Shown here piece by piece: positions 7,720 to 15,050 of a DNA stretch of 64,000 nt (its first letter is position 1; every line of letters begins with the position of its first letter). Both the position numbers and the translations under genes were made by a program. The notes below the pieces were generated by a model. The model was given only the letters and a program-made list of their open reading frames with translations. It was not told where the DNA came from and ran no database searches. Source of the stretch: Acaudatibacter sp035532115. Its GTDB lineage: Bacteria > Pseudomonadota > Alphaproteobacteria > Caulobacterales > Caulobacteraceae. The stretch lies in the NCBI GenBank assembly GCA_035532115.1, contig DATKRO010000038.1, positions 1-64,000 of the forward strand, written 5' to 3'.

Positions 7720-8979
7720 GTGGCGCAGAGTGACGTCCATCGTGCGATTCTCGCCGCTTGGCGAATCGAGCAGCCCAGGCTGATCACCAGCCTAGCGCGG
7801 ATGCTGCGCGACGTGCCCCTGGCCGAAGAGCTGACACAGGATGCCCTCGTCGCCGCGCTGGAGCGGTGGCCCCAAACCGGCGTGCCCGAACGGCCGGGCG
7901 CCTGGCTGATGGCCACCGCCAGGCGCCGCGCCTTGGATCACCTGCGGCGTGCGCCGATGCTTGCCCGCCAGCATGGGATGATCGCCGCGGCGCTGGAAGC
8001 CGAGCAGACTGCCATGCCCGACCTCGATTCAACCCTCGACGACGACATCGGCGACGAGATGCTGCGTCTGATCTTCACCGCCTGCCATCCGCGGCTGTCG
8101 CGCGAGTCGCGAGCGGCCCTGGCGCTGCGCATGGTCTGCGGCCTGACCAGCGAAGAGATCGCCCGCGCGTTTCTGCTGCCGGAGGCGACCATCGCTCAGC
8201 GTATCGTCCGCGCCAAGCGCCTGCTGTCGGAATCGGGCTTGTCCTACGAGACCCCGCAGGGCGAAGAGCGCAACCGGCGTCTGCCGACGGTGCTGGAGGT
8301 CGTCTACGCAATCTTCAACGAGGGCTATACCGCCGCGCGTGGCGACGACTGGCTGCGGCCCCAGCTTTGTGACGAAGCCCGCCGCTTGGGCCGGGTGCTG
8401 ACGGCCCTCGCGCCGGATCAGGCTGAAGTGCATGGTCTGATGGCCCTGATGGAACTGAACGCGTCGCGCAACGCGGCGCGCACCGGCCCCGGCGGCGAGC
8501 CCATCCTCCTGATGGATCAGGACCGCCGCCTCTGGGACGCGCTGCAGATCCGCCGCGGTCTCGATGCGCTGAGTCGGGCGCGAACACTGGCCGCAGGGGC
8601 GGGGTTCTTTACCTTGCAGGGCGCCATCGCCGCCTGCCACGCTCGCGCGGCGGCCCCGGAGGACACCGACTGGCGGAGCATCGCCGGCCTTTACTCGCAG
8701 CTATCGGCCCTGACCAACTCGCCGGTCGTCGAACTCAACCGCGCCGTCGCCGTGGCGATGGTCGCGGGGCCTGCCGCTGGTCTCGAGATCGTGGATGCGC
8801 TGGCGGATTTTCCGGCGCTGAGGCGCTACCACCTGTTGCCGAGCGTGCGCGGCGATCTCCTGCAACGCCTGGGCCGTCTGGCCGAGGCCCGTGGAGCCTT
8901 CAGGGCCGCGGCCGCGCTCGCCGCCAACGCCCGCGAACGGGCGCTGCTCGAGCGCCGGGCGGCGGCTTGTGCGTCCTAG
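7720..8979 (+). CDS. ECF42-type sigma factor with C-terminal TPR-like extension
   Basis: A 419-residue sigma factor. Region 2 (AEELTQDALVAALERWP, ARRRALDHLRR) and region 4 (CGLTSEEIARAFLLPEATIAQRI) fill the first ~180 residues. The rest is the long helical extension (DUF6596/TPR-like) typical of ECF42, in which a C-terminal domain replaces a separate anti-sigma factor. The extension includes the family motifs IFNEGYTA, MALMELNASR and VELNRAVAVAM. ECF42 genes sit beside DGPF-domain genes, as here. The start is a GTG at 7720. It probably activates this operon, including the two downstream enzymes. Confidence 0.9.
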   Translation: MAQSDVHRAILAAWRIEQPRLITSLARMLRDVPLAEELTQDALVAALERWPQTGVPERPGAWLMATARRRALDHLRRAPMLARQHGMIAAALEAEQTAMPDLDSTLDDDIGDEMLRLIFTACHPRLSRESRAALALRMVCGLTSEEIARAFLLPEATIAQRIVRAKRLLSESGLSYETPQGEERNRRLPTVLEVVYAIFNEGYTAARGDDWLRPQLCDEARRLGRVLTALAPDQAEVHGLMALMELNASRNAARTGPGGEPILLMDQDRRLWDALQIRRGLDALSRARTLAAGAGFFTLQGAIAACHARAAAPEDTDWRSIAGLYSQLSALTNSPVVELNRAVAVAMVAGPAAGLEIVDALADFPALRRYHLLPSVRGDLLQRLGRLAEARGAFRAAAALAANARERALLERRAAACAS

Positions 8980-9110
8980 CCGCGCCCCTTGGCGACAAGG
9001 CCCTGTCACCGGCATGCTCGATCGCCGATGGCCACCGGCATATCGTGAGCCGAGCGGCGAGCGGACCTGCTTCGATCCTCGATCCCGGAAGAGGTGAAAG
9101 GAATATCGTC

Positions 9111-9752
9111 ATGGCGAAGGTGCGCGTCGCAGGCTTTTCGATCTCGCTCGACGGCTTTGGCGCCGGGCCTGAGCAAAGCCTCGAGGATCCGCTCGGCAGG
9201 CGCGGGCAGGAGCTGCACCAGTGGTTCTTCGGCACGCGCACTTTCAGGGCGATGACCGGCCAAGCCGGCGGCTCGGACGGCGTCGACGAGGCCTATGCGC
9301 ACCGCTCGATGGACGGGTTCGGCGCCTTCATCCTCGGCCGCAACATGTTCGGGCCGATCCGCGGTCCCTGGCCGGACGAGAGCTGGAAGGGCTGGTGGGG
9401 CGACAATCCGCCCTATCACGCGCCGACCTTCGTGCTGACGCACCATCCGCGCGACCCGATCCAGATGCAGGGCGCCACCAGCTTCATCTTCGTGACCGAC
9501 GGGATCGGGGCGGCGCTGGAGCAGGCGAAGCTCGCCGCCAAGGGCCGCGACGTGAAGATCGGCGGCGGCGTCGAGACGGTGCGCCAGTATCTTCGCGCCG
9601 GCCTGATCGACGAATTGCATTTCGCCTTTTCCCCGGTCGTGCTCGGGCAAGGCGAAGCGGTGTTCGCCGGGATCGACCTGCCGGCGCTCGGCTTTCGCGT
9701 CAGCGAACACCAGGCGACCGAGCACGCCACCCACGTCGTCCTCGGCCGCTAG
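9111..9752 (+). CDS. RibD C-terminal / dihydrofolate-reductase-like protein
   Basis: A 213-residue protein of the RibD-C/DHFR-like family: N-terminal FSISLDGFGAG, a middle GAFILGRNMF, and the C-terminal block KIGGGVETVRQYLRAGLIDEL. These proteins have an NADPH-binding DHFR fold, but most lack a known substrate and are not true folate reductases. It follows the ECF42 gene with a 131-bp gap and precedes a glutathione S-transferase by 9 bases, a combination seen in stress or detoxification operons under ECF42 control. ATG at 9111. Confidence 0.85.
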   Translation: MAKVRVAGFSISLDGFGAGPEQSLEDPLGRRGQELHQWFFGTRTFRAMTGQAGGSDGVDEAYAHRSMDGFGAFILGRNMFGPIRGPWPDESWKGWWGDNPPYHAPTFVLTHHPRDPIQMQGATSFIFVTDGIGAALEQAKLAAKGRDVKIGGGVETVRQYLRAGLIDELHFAFSPVVLGQGEAVFAGIDLPALGFRVSEHQATEHATHVVLGR

Positions 9753-9761
9753 GAATCCGCC

Positions 9762-10418
9762 ATGACCATCGCGTTCTACGAGCACCCGTTCTCCTCCTAT
9801 GTGCAGAAGGCGAAGACGGCTCTCTACGAAAAGGGCATTCCGTTCGAGTCGAAGCTGATCGATGGCTCGGAGCCGGTCGCCGGCGAGTTCGCCGGGCTCT
9901 GGCCGATCCGGCGCTTCCCGGTGATGGTCGACGACGGCAAGTTCGTGTTCGAGGCGACGGGCATCATCGAATATCTCGAAGCGCGCTTTCCGAAGACGGC
10001 GCGGTTGATCCCGTCGGACCCGCCGCTCGCCGCCGAGGTGCGGATGTGGGACCGCTTCTTCGACAATTATGTCAGCTATCCGCAGGGGCGGCTGGTGTTC
10101 ATGGCGATCGGGCGCGAGCCTGACGACGGGAAGGGCGGCGCGGCTTGGAAATCAATGCTCGAGACCTCCTACGCACTGCTCGACCGCCGCATGGCCGGTC
10201 GGACCTGGGCGGTCGGGGAGACCTTCAGCCTCGCCGACTGCGCGGCGGCGCCGGCGCTGCTCTATGCCGACTGGACTCACCCGATCCCCGAGCGCTTTGC
10301 CGCCGTCCAGGCCTATCGCCGGAGGCTTCTGGCTCGCCCGAGCTACGCCCGCGCGTTGGACGATGCGCGTCCCTACCGGAAGCTTTTTCCGCTCGGCGCA
10401 CCCGTCGATCGGGACTGA
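9762..10418 (+). CDS. Glutathione S-transferase family protein
   Basis: A 218-residue protein with an N-terminal thioredoxin-like GST domain (YEHPFSSYVQKAKTALYEK; cis-Pro in RRFPVMVDDG; EATGIIEYLE for glutathione binding) and an all-helical C-terminal domain (SLADCAAAPAL). It would conjugate or reduce electrophiles using glutathione in the cytoplasm. Last gene of the ECF42 operon; it converges on the leftward PIN module 61 bp further on. The physiological substrate is not evident. Confidence 0.88.
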   Translation: MTIAFYEHPFSSYVQKAKTALYEKGIPFESKLIDGSEPVAGEFAGLWPIRRFPVMVDDGKFVFEATGIIEYLEARFPKTARLIPSDPPLAAEVRMWDRFFDNYVSYPQGRLVFMAIGREPDDGKGGAAWKSMLETSYALLDRRMAGRTWAVGETFSLADCAAAPALLYADWTHPIPERFAAVQAYRRRLLARPSYARALDDARPYRKLFPLGAPVDRD

Positions 10419-10479
10419 TCAGGAACGCGAAGACGTCCCTGCCGTGAAGGCGGACGGCCGGCGGCGGCGCACGCCCGGC

Positions 10480-11037
10480 TCAGAAATAGATGAAGCGACC
10501 GCGCGGCGAGAGTTGTTGAATCAGGTCGAACTCAACTCTGTTGGCGGTGAGGATAGGAAGACCCGCCTTCGCGGCGGTCAGGAAAATCAGTGCGTCGGCC
10601 AGGCATTCCTTGCGCTGATGCTTTTGATAATTCTGCGTCCGCGCCAGCGTTCCGGCGATCAGCCCGGCCTCGGCCCAGGTCTCCGGATCGGGCGTGAGCA
10701 ATCTGGTTTGCGGGATGCTGGCGATCAGGCCGGCGTAGTGATCCCGAAGCCGTGTCCCGTTGGCGCGCGTCGGGTCGGCATTGGCGATGCCCGTCGTCAG
10801 TTCGGCGATGCAGACCGAGCAATGGAACAACAGCCCTCGGCCGACCAGATCCTCGGCCAGCGCCGGAAGCGTGCCAGCCGCCGACCGGATATAGACATTG
10901 GTGTCCAGCAGAATGGCGGCGCGGCCGGCGCCGACGTCCGCTGCGGCGATCAGAGCCGTGGTGGAGCGGGGCTCGAGCTGGGCGCGGCGCGCGTCGACCT
11001 TGATCCGGCGAAGGCTCGCCGCGAGATCAATAGTCAA
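10480..11037 (-). CDS. PIN-domain toxin (VapC-like ribonuclease), copy 2
   Basis: A 185-residue PIN protein homologous along its whole length to the product at 3839-4405. The acidic set D45 (ILLDTNVYI), E79 (CIAELTTG), D148 (LADALIF) and D171 (EFD) falls at exactly the same residue numbers, and both end in a short aromatic tail after SPRGR/PAGRA. Its TTG start (11035-11037) lies inside the antitoxin's last codons, an 11-base overlap, implying translational coupling; no in-frame ATG precedes the first PIN strand. Likely a ribonuclease toxin neutralised by the upstream gene product. Confidence 0.78.
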   Translation of the reverse strand: MTIDLAASLRRIKVDARRAQLEPRSTTALIAAADVGAGRAAILLDTNVYIRSAAGTLPALAEDLVGRGLLFHCSVCIAELTTGIANADPTRANGTRLRDHYAGLIASIPQTRLLTPDPETWAEAGLIAGTLARTQNYQKHQRKECLADALIFLTAAKAGLPILTANRVEFDLIQQLSPRGRFIYF

Positions 11038-11368
11038 GCTGGTGATCCGGCCCCAGCTTGCCGCGCGTCTCCTCGAGGAATCTCGCCGTCGGATCGGGCT
11101 GCGCCAGCATCGCCAGCGCGAGCAGGCCCAGTTCAGTCGGCTTGGTCACGCCGCTCTCGCGCCGGGCGGCCTCGATCAGCGCCTTGGGCGCACGGAAACT
11201 GACGTGCTCCGTCTTGTCCCCGTCCAGGAGACCGGCGCGGCGGGCTTCTTCCATGACGACGGAAACGCTGGTGGGCTGGATGGCGCCGGCCTTGCGCGCG
11301 AGCTTCGCCACGGCGGTTCTCGTGGTGCGATTGCCCTCATTCGTCGCGGCGGCGGTTTTTTCGGCCAT
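11027..11368 (-). CDS. Antitoxin of a PIN-domain module, copy 2
   Basis: A 113-residue protein with no family name I recognise. It is homologous to the 104-residue product at 3523-3837, most clearly in the second half (TELGLLALA; ETRGKLGPDHQLDY). A lysine/arginine-rich N-terminal third could touch DNA. The ATG at 11368 has a GGGAG ribosome-binding site. The gene overlaps the toxin gene by 11 bases. The conserved RGK-x-x-P tail is likely the part that enters the toxin's active-site groove, but that is inference. Confidence 0.7.
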   Translation of the reverse strand: MAEKTAAATNEGNRTTRTAVAKLARKAGAIQPTSVSVVMEEARRAGLLDGDKTEHVSFRAPKALIEAARRESGVTKPTELGLLALAMLAQPDPTARFLEETRGKLGPDHQLDY

Positions 11369-11378
11369 GGTGGCTCCC

Positions 11379-11415
11379 TTGTGTGCAAAATACGCGCTCA
11401 TGTCACACAACGCAA
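11379..11415 (-). promoter_or_regulatory. Promoter and dyad operator of PIN module 2
   Basis: On the minus strand TTGCGT (11415-11410) and TATTTT (11392-11387) are 17 bp apart, a plausible -35/-10 pair. An inverted repeat TTGTGTG / CACACAA (arms 11379-11385 and 11404-11410) brackets the -10 element, as expected for autorepression by the antitoxin or toxin-antitoxin complex. Confidence 0.5.
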
Positions 11416-11427
11416 GGCCGCCGCGGC

Positions 11428-11544
11428 GTGGCGGCGACGCTGGTGGACAACAGCTGGGCGGGCGCGGATCTGCACCAGATCATCGAACGCATGCTCGCGC
11501 CGTACGACCAGGGCGGCGCCAGAATCCACGCCGATGGGCCGCCG
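11428..11544 (+). pseudogene. Fragment of an HWE/HisKA_2 sensor histidine kinase
   Basis: About 39 codons in one frame read like the segment of an HWE-type histidine kinase between the phospho-acceptor helix and the ATPase domain: NSWAGADLHQIIERMLAPY followed by ARIHADGPP. Normally the helix-loop LALHELATNAAKYG comes next; here the frame breaks into unrelated sequence. No start and no ATPase domain remain, so this is debris of a lost gene. Confidence 0.45.
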
Positions 11545-11546
11545 CG

Positions 11547-11730
11547 CCCCACGCCCTCGATTCGGGAAGGCTGCATAACGACCTTGCCGCCTCCGGCCTC
11601 GACCGCTGCGACCGTGGCGTCCAGGTCATCGACGCCCATGGTCGCTTCGAAGCCTCGCATCCCGTCATCGGGCTCGAGTTCCCGGCGGCCTTGCAGCGCA
11701 CCGATAAAGTCATTGCCGGCGTTTCCCTCG
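11547..11730 (-). pseudogene. Fragment of a VOC-family (glyoxalase-like) protein
   Basis: One frame contains a recognisable VOC core: DDGMRGFEATMGVDDLDATV, then VEAGGGKVVM and a proline/glycine turn. The N-terminal beta-alpha module and the final strand with the DPEGN-type motif are missing or scrambled on both sides. It directly abuts the kinase fragment on the other strand. Together they make 11428-11730 a junkyard of partial genes between two toxin-antitoxin modules. Confidence 0.5.
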
Positions 11731-11902
11731 TGGCGAGGCGCATCGCGCCATCCGACGGGCAGGCGGCAACCCTCATCGGTTGGCCGGGAAGGGGTAGGGG
11801 AAAGTGCTTGGCGGTGTCGGGGAACGGCCCGGACATGGCGGAAAGCTGCGAGCGGCGCCCGAGGGTTGCTGACCACGCAGATATGTCCCATCTGAGGAAC
11901 AG

Positions 11903-12224
11903 ATGACAAGGGTCGTCCAGACCGCGACGTTCAAGGCGTGGCTCGACGGCTTGCGCGACGGCGTGGCCCAGACCCGCATCCTGGTGCGGATCGGGCGGTT
12001 GGAGCGTGGCAATTTTTGAGACGCGAAGTTCTTTGACGGGATTGGCGAACTGCGTATCCCTCACGGCCGCGGCTATCGGGTCTATTTCCTTCGCCGGGGC
12101 CAGCCAGGAGGTGGTCTTGCTCCTGTGCGGCGGAGACAAGTCGAGCCAGCGCCGCGACGTCGCCCAGGCGAAGCGGCTGGCCAGAGAGGTGAATGAAGGT
12201 GGCCGAAACGATCCTGCCGTTTGA
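11903..12224 (+). pseudogene. higB: HigB/RelE-family toxin, inactivated by a nonsense codon and a frameshift
   Basis: The ATG at 11903 opens a typical RelE/HigB (phage Gp49-like) protein (TATFKAWLDGLRDGVAQTRI...RLERGNF) but an in-frame TGA at 12017-12019 stops it after 38 residues. The homology continues in the same frame (DAKFFDGIGELRI, HGRGYRVYFLRRG), showing that the TGA replaces a codon, probably GGA for Gly. Near 12105 the frame changes by one base and the family's C-terminus (EVVLLLCGGDKSSQ) continues in the frame that runs to 12224. The two lesions make the ribonuclease toxin non-functional. The cognate antitoxin gene follows intact. Confidence 0.85.
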
Positions 12225-12489
12225 TGCGGCGGACTATCTGACGAGCGACGAGGCGGTGGCCGACTATCTGGCGGCGGCCTTCGAGACGGGCGACGCCACC
12301 GACGTGTCCCATGCGCTCGCCACCATCGCCCGCGCGCGCGGCGTCGGCAAGCTGGCGAGCGAGTCCGGCAAGGCGCGCGGCACGCTCTACAAGGCGATTG
12401 GCGATGGGGCCAATCCGACGCTGGAAACCCTGCTGCCGCTCCTGAGGGCCATGGGCATGACGCTCACGGTGCGGCGCCTGCACGCATAG
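12193..12489 (+). CDS. higA: HigA-family antitoxin (addiction module antidote protein)
   Basis: A 98-residue protein with the family layout: N-terminal FDAADYLTSDEAVADYL, and a Xre-like helix-turn-helix in the second half (GVGKLASESGKARGTLYKAI, then PTLETLLPLLRAMGM). It normally represses the operon and neutralises HigB. It overlaps the ruined toxin's last codons in another frame. All motifs look intact, so it could still bind DNA and might neutralise related toxins from elsewhere. Confidence 0.85.
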   Translation: MKVAETILPFDAADYLTSDEAVADYLAAAFETGDATDVSHALATIARARGVGKLASESGKARGTLYKAIGDGANPTLETLLPLLRAMGMTLTVRRLHA

Positions 12490-12548
12490 GCGCTCAGCCG
12501 CCCTTCCTGAATTTCAGGATCGGCGCGCCGGCGCGAAGCGCATCGAGG

Positions 12549-12624
12549 TGGCTCCCCGGGCAGGACTCGAACCTGCGACCCGTCGGTTAACAGCCGACTG
12601 CTCTACCAACTGAGCTACCGAGGA
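12549..12624 (-). tRNA. tRNA-Asn(GTT)
   Basis: The minus strand folds into a 76-nt tRNA with encoded CCA (complement TGG at 12549-12551). The acceptor stem TCCTCGG pairs with CCGGGGA (one T-G pair and discriminator G). The D arm is GCTCAGTTGGTAGAGC, the anticodon loop CTGTTAA (anticodon GTT), and the T arm GGTTCGAGTCC. Confidence 0.95.
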
Positions 12625-12716
12625 TCAGGCCATCGGCCGAAGGCGGGCCTCTTACGATGCGCCGTCCGGGCGCGCAAGGCGCCGGGGCGTGGCGCTGGAA
12701 GTCCCGGGCCGCGCCG

Positions 12717-12746
12717 AAAAAAACAGCCCGGCGCGGAGCCGGGCTG
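12717..12746 (-). terminator. Rho-independent terminator
   Basis: On the minus strand CAGCCCGGC / GCCGGGCTG (12746-12738 and 12732-12724, loop 5 nt) is followed by seven T residues (12723-12717). It lies 62 bp after the PIG-L gene stop and ends the glycosyltransferase/deacetylase operon before the tRNA. Confidence 0.85.
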
Positions 12747-12807
12747 GGAAGTGGGTGATGGTGGGGTGTCTTCACGGGAAGACGAGCCGCAGGGTCGGCC
12801 TTCATGG

Positions 12808-13611
12808 TTAACCGGCCGCTAACGGCATGGCCGCGGCGTGGCCGAGATAGCTCTGGATCGCGCTCAGCACCAGCTCGGGGTGGGTGAAGTCCACCTTCGG
12901 ATGGCGGAACGGCACCCACTGGAAACGCGCGTACCACAAGAGGCCCTCGTGCGGCGGGCGCCGATAGTCGTGCGAGGGCAGGGGCCGGAAGCATTCGTGG
13001 CGCACCGGCACATACATCAGGGTCACCTGCTCGGAGGCGTAGAGCCGCAGCGCCCGGCGCTTGCGCGCCTGTTCGGGCGGCGTCAGCGTCAGCACCGCCT
13101 CGTCGCCGTTGGGCTTGGGAAACCGTTGCAGGCGCGTGCGGCCGCCGAGGAAGTTGTACTCGGCGAACTCCAGCACCCGCAGGCCCTCGCCGGCCAGGCG
13201 CCGGCCGATGGCGTTGGCGCCGTCGTGGTCCGGATTGCCGCCTTCGTAGGCGGGCGCCCAGAGCTGGTCGATGCCGTGGCGCGCCACCGCGGCGCGCACC
13301 TCGGCCTCGGCGCTCGCCAGGTCGCGCCAGAGGTGGCGCGCGGCGCGGGTCGACCAGCCCACCTGGTCGATGCCCAAGAGCGCGGCGGCCGCTTCGGCCT
13401 CGGCCCGGCGGCGCGCGACGATGGCGTCGTGGCGCTCGCGCTGCCAGGGCCAGACGGTGTCCTGGTCGACGCAGCCGTGGGTGAGATAGAGCGCGTGCAC
13501 CCGCGCGCCGGCGGCCTTGGCCCGGCCGATGGCGGCGCAGAAGCCGACCACCTCGTCGTCCGGATGCGGAACGAGAATCAGGATCGATCTGCCGAACATG
13601 GCGCGCTCCAT
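12808..13611 (-). CDS. PIG-L/LmbE-family N-acetyl-sugar deacetylase
   Basis: A 267-residue protein of the GlcNAc-PI de-N-acetylase (PIG-L/LmbE) family. The zinc motif HPDDE is at residues 16-20, and NPDHDGAN supplies the later histidine ligand. Family members remove an N-acetyl group from an amino sugar linked to a lipid, inositol or small molecule. Here it is co-transcribed, with a 6-base gap, with a GT4 glycosyltransferase, which suggests that it modifies the sugar the neighbour attaches. Start ATG at 13611; an in-frame ATG at 13599 (MFGRS) is an alternative. Confidence 0.85.
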   Translation of the reverse strand: MERAMFGRSILILVPHPDDEVVGFCAAIGRAKAAGARVHALYLTHGCVDQDTVWPWQRERHDAIVARRRAEAEAAAALLGIDQVGWSTRAARHLWRDLASAEAEVRAAVARHGIDQLWAPAYEGGNPDHDGANAIGRRLAGEGLRVLEFAEYNFLGGRTRLQRFPKPNGDEAVLTLTPPEQARKRRALRLYASEQVTLMYVPVRHECFRPLPSHDYRRPPHEGLLWYARFQWVPFRHPKVDFTHPELVLSAIQSYLGHAAAMPLAAG

Positions 13612-13617
13612 GGTCGT

Positions 13618-14892
13618 TCAGGCGCTCAGGGCGTGCGCGGGCGTCTCGGCCGCCTGGCGCCAGACGGCATGAAAGTCCTCGGCGAGCACGTCGCCCCAGC
13701 TCGCCAGGCATCGGTCGGCGTAGTCGAGCGCCGCGGCGTGCATGCTCCGCCGGCGCGAGGGGTCGGCGGAGGCGCGCCGCAGGGCGAGCGTCCAGGCGTC
13801 GGCGCCGCCGCGCACCACCTGCATGGCCTGGGTGCCGTCGAAGAGCGGCGCGACGCCGCTTCGCTCGGAGACCAGCACCGGGGCGCCGCTGGCCATGGCC
13901 TCGACCGCCACCATGCTGCGGATCTCCACCTCCGAGGGCATGGCGACGAGGTCGACGCTGGCATAGAGGCGCGCCAGGGCGTCGGCCTCGACGAAGCCGC
14001 CGACGGTCACCGCGTCCCCGAGGGCGCGGCGGATGTCGTCGGCCGCCGGGCCGAGACCGGCGGTGACCAGGTGCAGCGACAGGCCCTCGCCGCGCAGGCG
14101 CCGGATGGCCTCGACCAGGGTGTGGACGTTCTTGCCGATGTCGAGGCGGCCGACGAAGAGCACCAGGATCCGGCCCGGCGGAACGCCGAACCGGGCCTCG
14201 ACGCCGGCGCGGTCGGCGCGGTGCGGGCCGAAGACCTGCTTGTCGATGCCCAGGCGCAGGTGGCTGACCCGGCCGGGTCCGAGGATCGATTCGGCCAGGG
14301 CGTGGTCCTCCTGGCGCGTGGCCAGCACGTGGTCGCAGTGCCGGATGTGCGCCACCAGGCGCTCGTCCATGCGCCGGCCCTGGCGCTCGGGCAGCTTCCA
14401 GTCGCGGATCAGGGTGCGCGCCGGCCAGCCATGGCCGAAGCGCCGCACGATGGTCTGGCGGGTGAAGATGCGGGCGTAGGAGGGGGTGTCGGTGTGGAAC
14501 GAGGTGACGAGGGGAATGCCGCGCCGGCGGCTGACGCTCTCGGCGGTGCGGGCGAAGGCGAAGAAGGCGTCGGTGGTGTGGATGACGTCGTAGTCCGCCA
14601 GCTCGTGGGCGAGGCGCGGGTGATAGGGCGCAAGGTCGGTGTGGTCGGGCACGTAGGGAAGGAACTTGAGCTGGGCGGTCGACAGCAGCGGCGGCAGCTC
14701 CTTCAGCCGCGCGCCCGGCCCGAGCGCTTCGACGCCGCGGCGACCGGAGAAGTAGACGGTGAGCTCGAGCGGCAGTTCGCAGTGCGCCGCGGACTGCGCC
14801 AGCCGCTCCCAGCACTTCACGTGCCCGCCCGACTGCGGCGAGCGCGGCAGGTCGACCAGGGCGGCGACGCGAATCGGTCGGTGTGGGCGCAT
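13618..14892 (-). CDS. GT4-family glycosyltransferase
   Basis: A 424-residue GT-B glycosyltransferase. The C-terminal domain contains the nucleotide-sugar part LFVGRLDIGKNVHTLVEAI and the E-x7-E type motif in SEVEIRSMVAVEAMASG. The N-terminal domain includes a Gly-rich loop (PRSPQSGGH) and TSFHTDTPSY, the segment that resembles mannosyl/diacylglycerol glucosyltransferases. First gene of a two-gene operon with the PIG-L deacetylase. The likely job is glycosylation of a lipid, capsule or small-molecule acceptor; the acceptor cannot be inferred. Confidence 0.85.
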   Translation of the reverse strand: MRPHRPIRVAALVDLPRSPQSGGHVKCWERLAQSAAHCELPLELTVYFSGRRGVEALGPGARLKELPPLLSTAQLKFLPYVPDHTDLAPYHPRLAHELADYDVIHTTDAFFAFARTAESVSRRRGIPLVTSFHTDTPSYARIFTRQTIVRRFGHGWPARTLIRDWKLPERQGRRMDERLVAHIRHCDHVLATRQEDHALAESILGPGRVSHLRLGIDKQVFGPHRADRAGVEARFGVPPGRILVLFVGRLDIGKNVHTLVEAIRRLRGEGLSLHLVTAGLGPAADDIRRALGDAVTVGGFVEADALARLYASVDLVAMPSEVEIRSMVAVEAMASGAPVLVSERSGVAPLFDGTQAMQVVRGGADAWTLALRRASADPSRRRSMHAAALDYADRCLASWGDVLAEDFHAVWRQAAETPAHALSA

Positions 14893-15050
14893 CGGTTTCT
14901 GGGAGGTCTGGTGAAGCTTCAGTGCGAGTACCTAGTGGCTCGAGCGGATCGGACGAAGACCGCAAATCGCCGCGCCGTGGCATCGTGACAGGTCGTGTGA
15001 TCTTTGCCACACTGACATGGCGAGGACACGCAACGGAAAGACATCAATCG

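Noticed and set aside
12587..15010. 807-codon open frame antisense to the PIG-L and glycosyltransferase genes, crossing the tRNA-Asn
   Set aside because: Low-complexity Arg/Pro/Ala translation, no domain, crosses a tRNA and a terminator; a shadow of GC-rich coding sequence.
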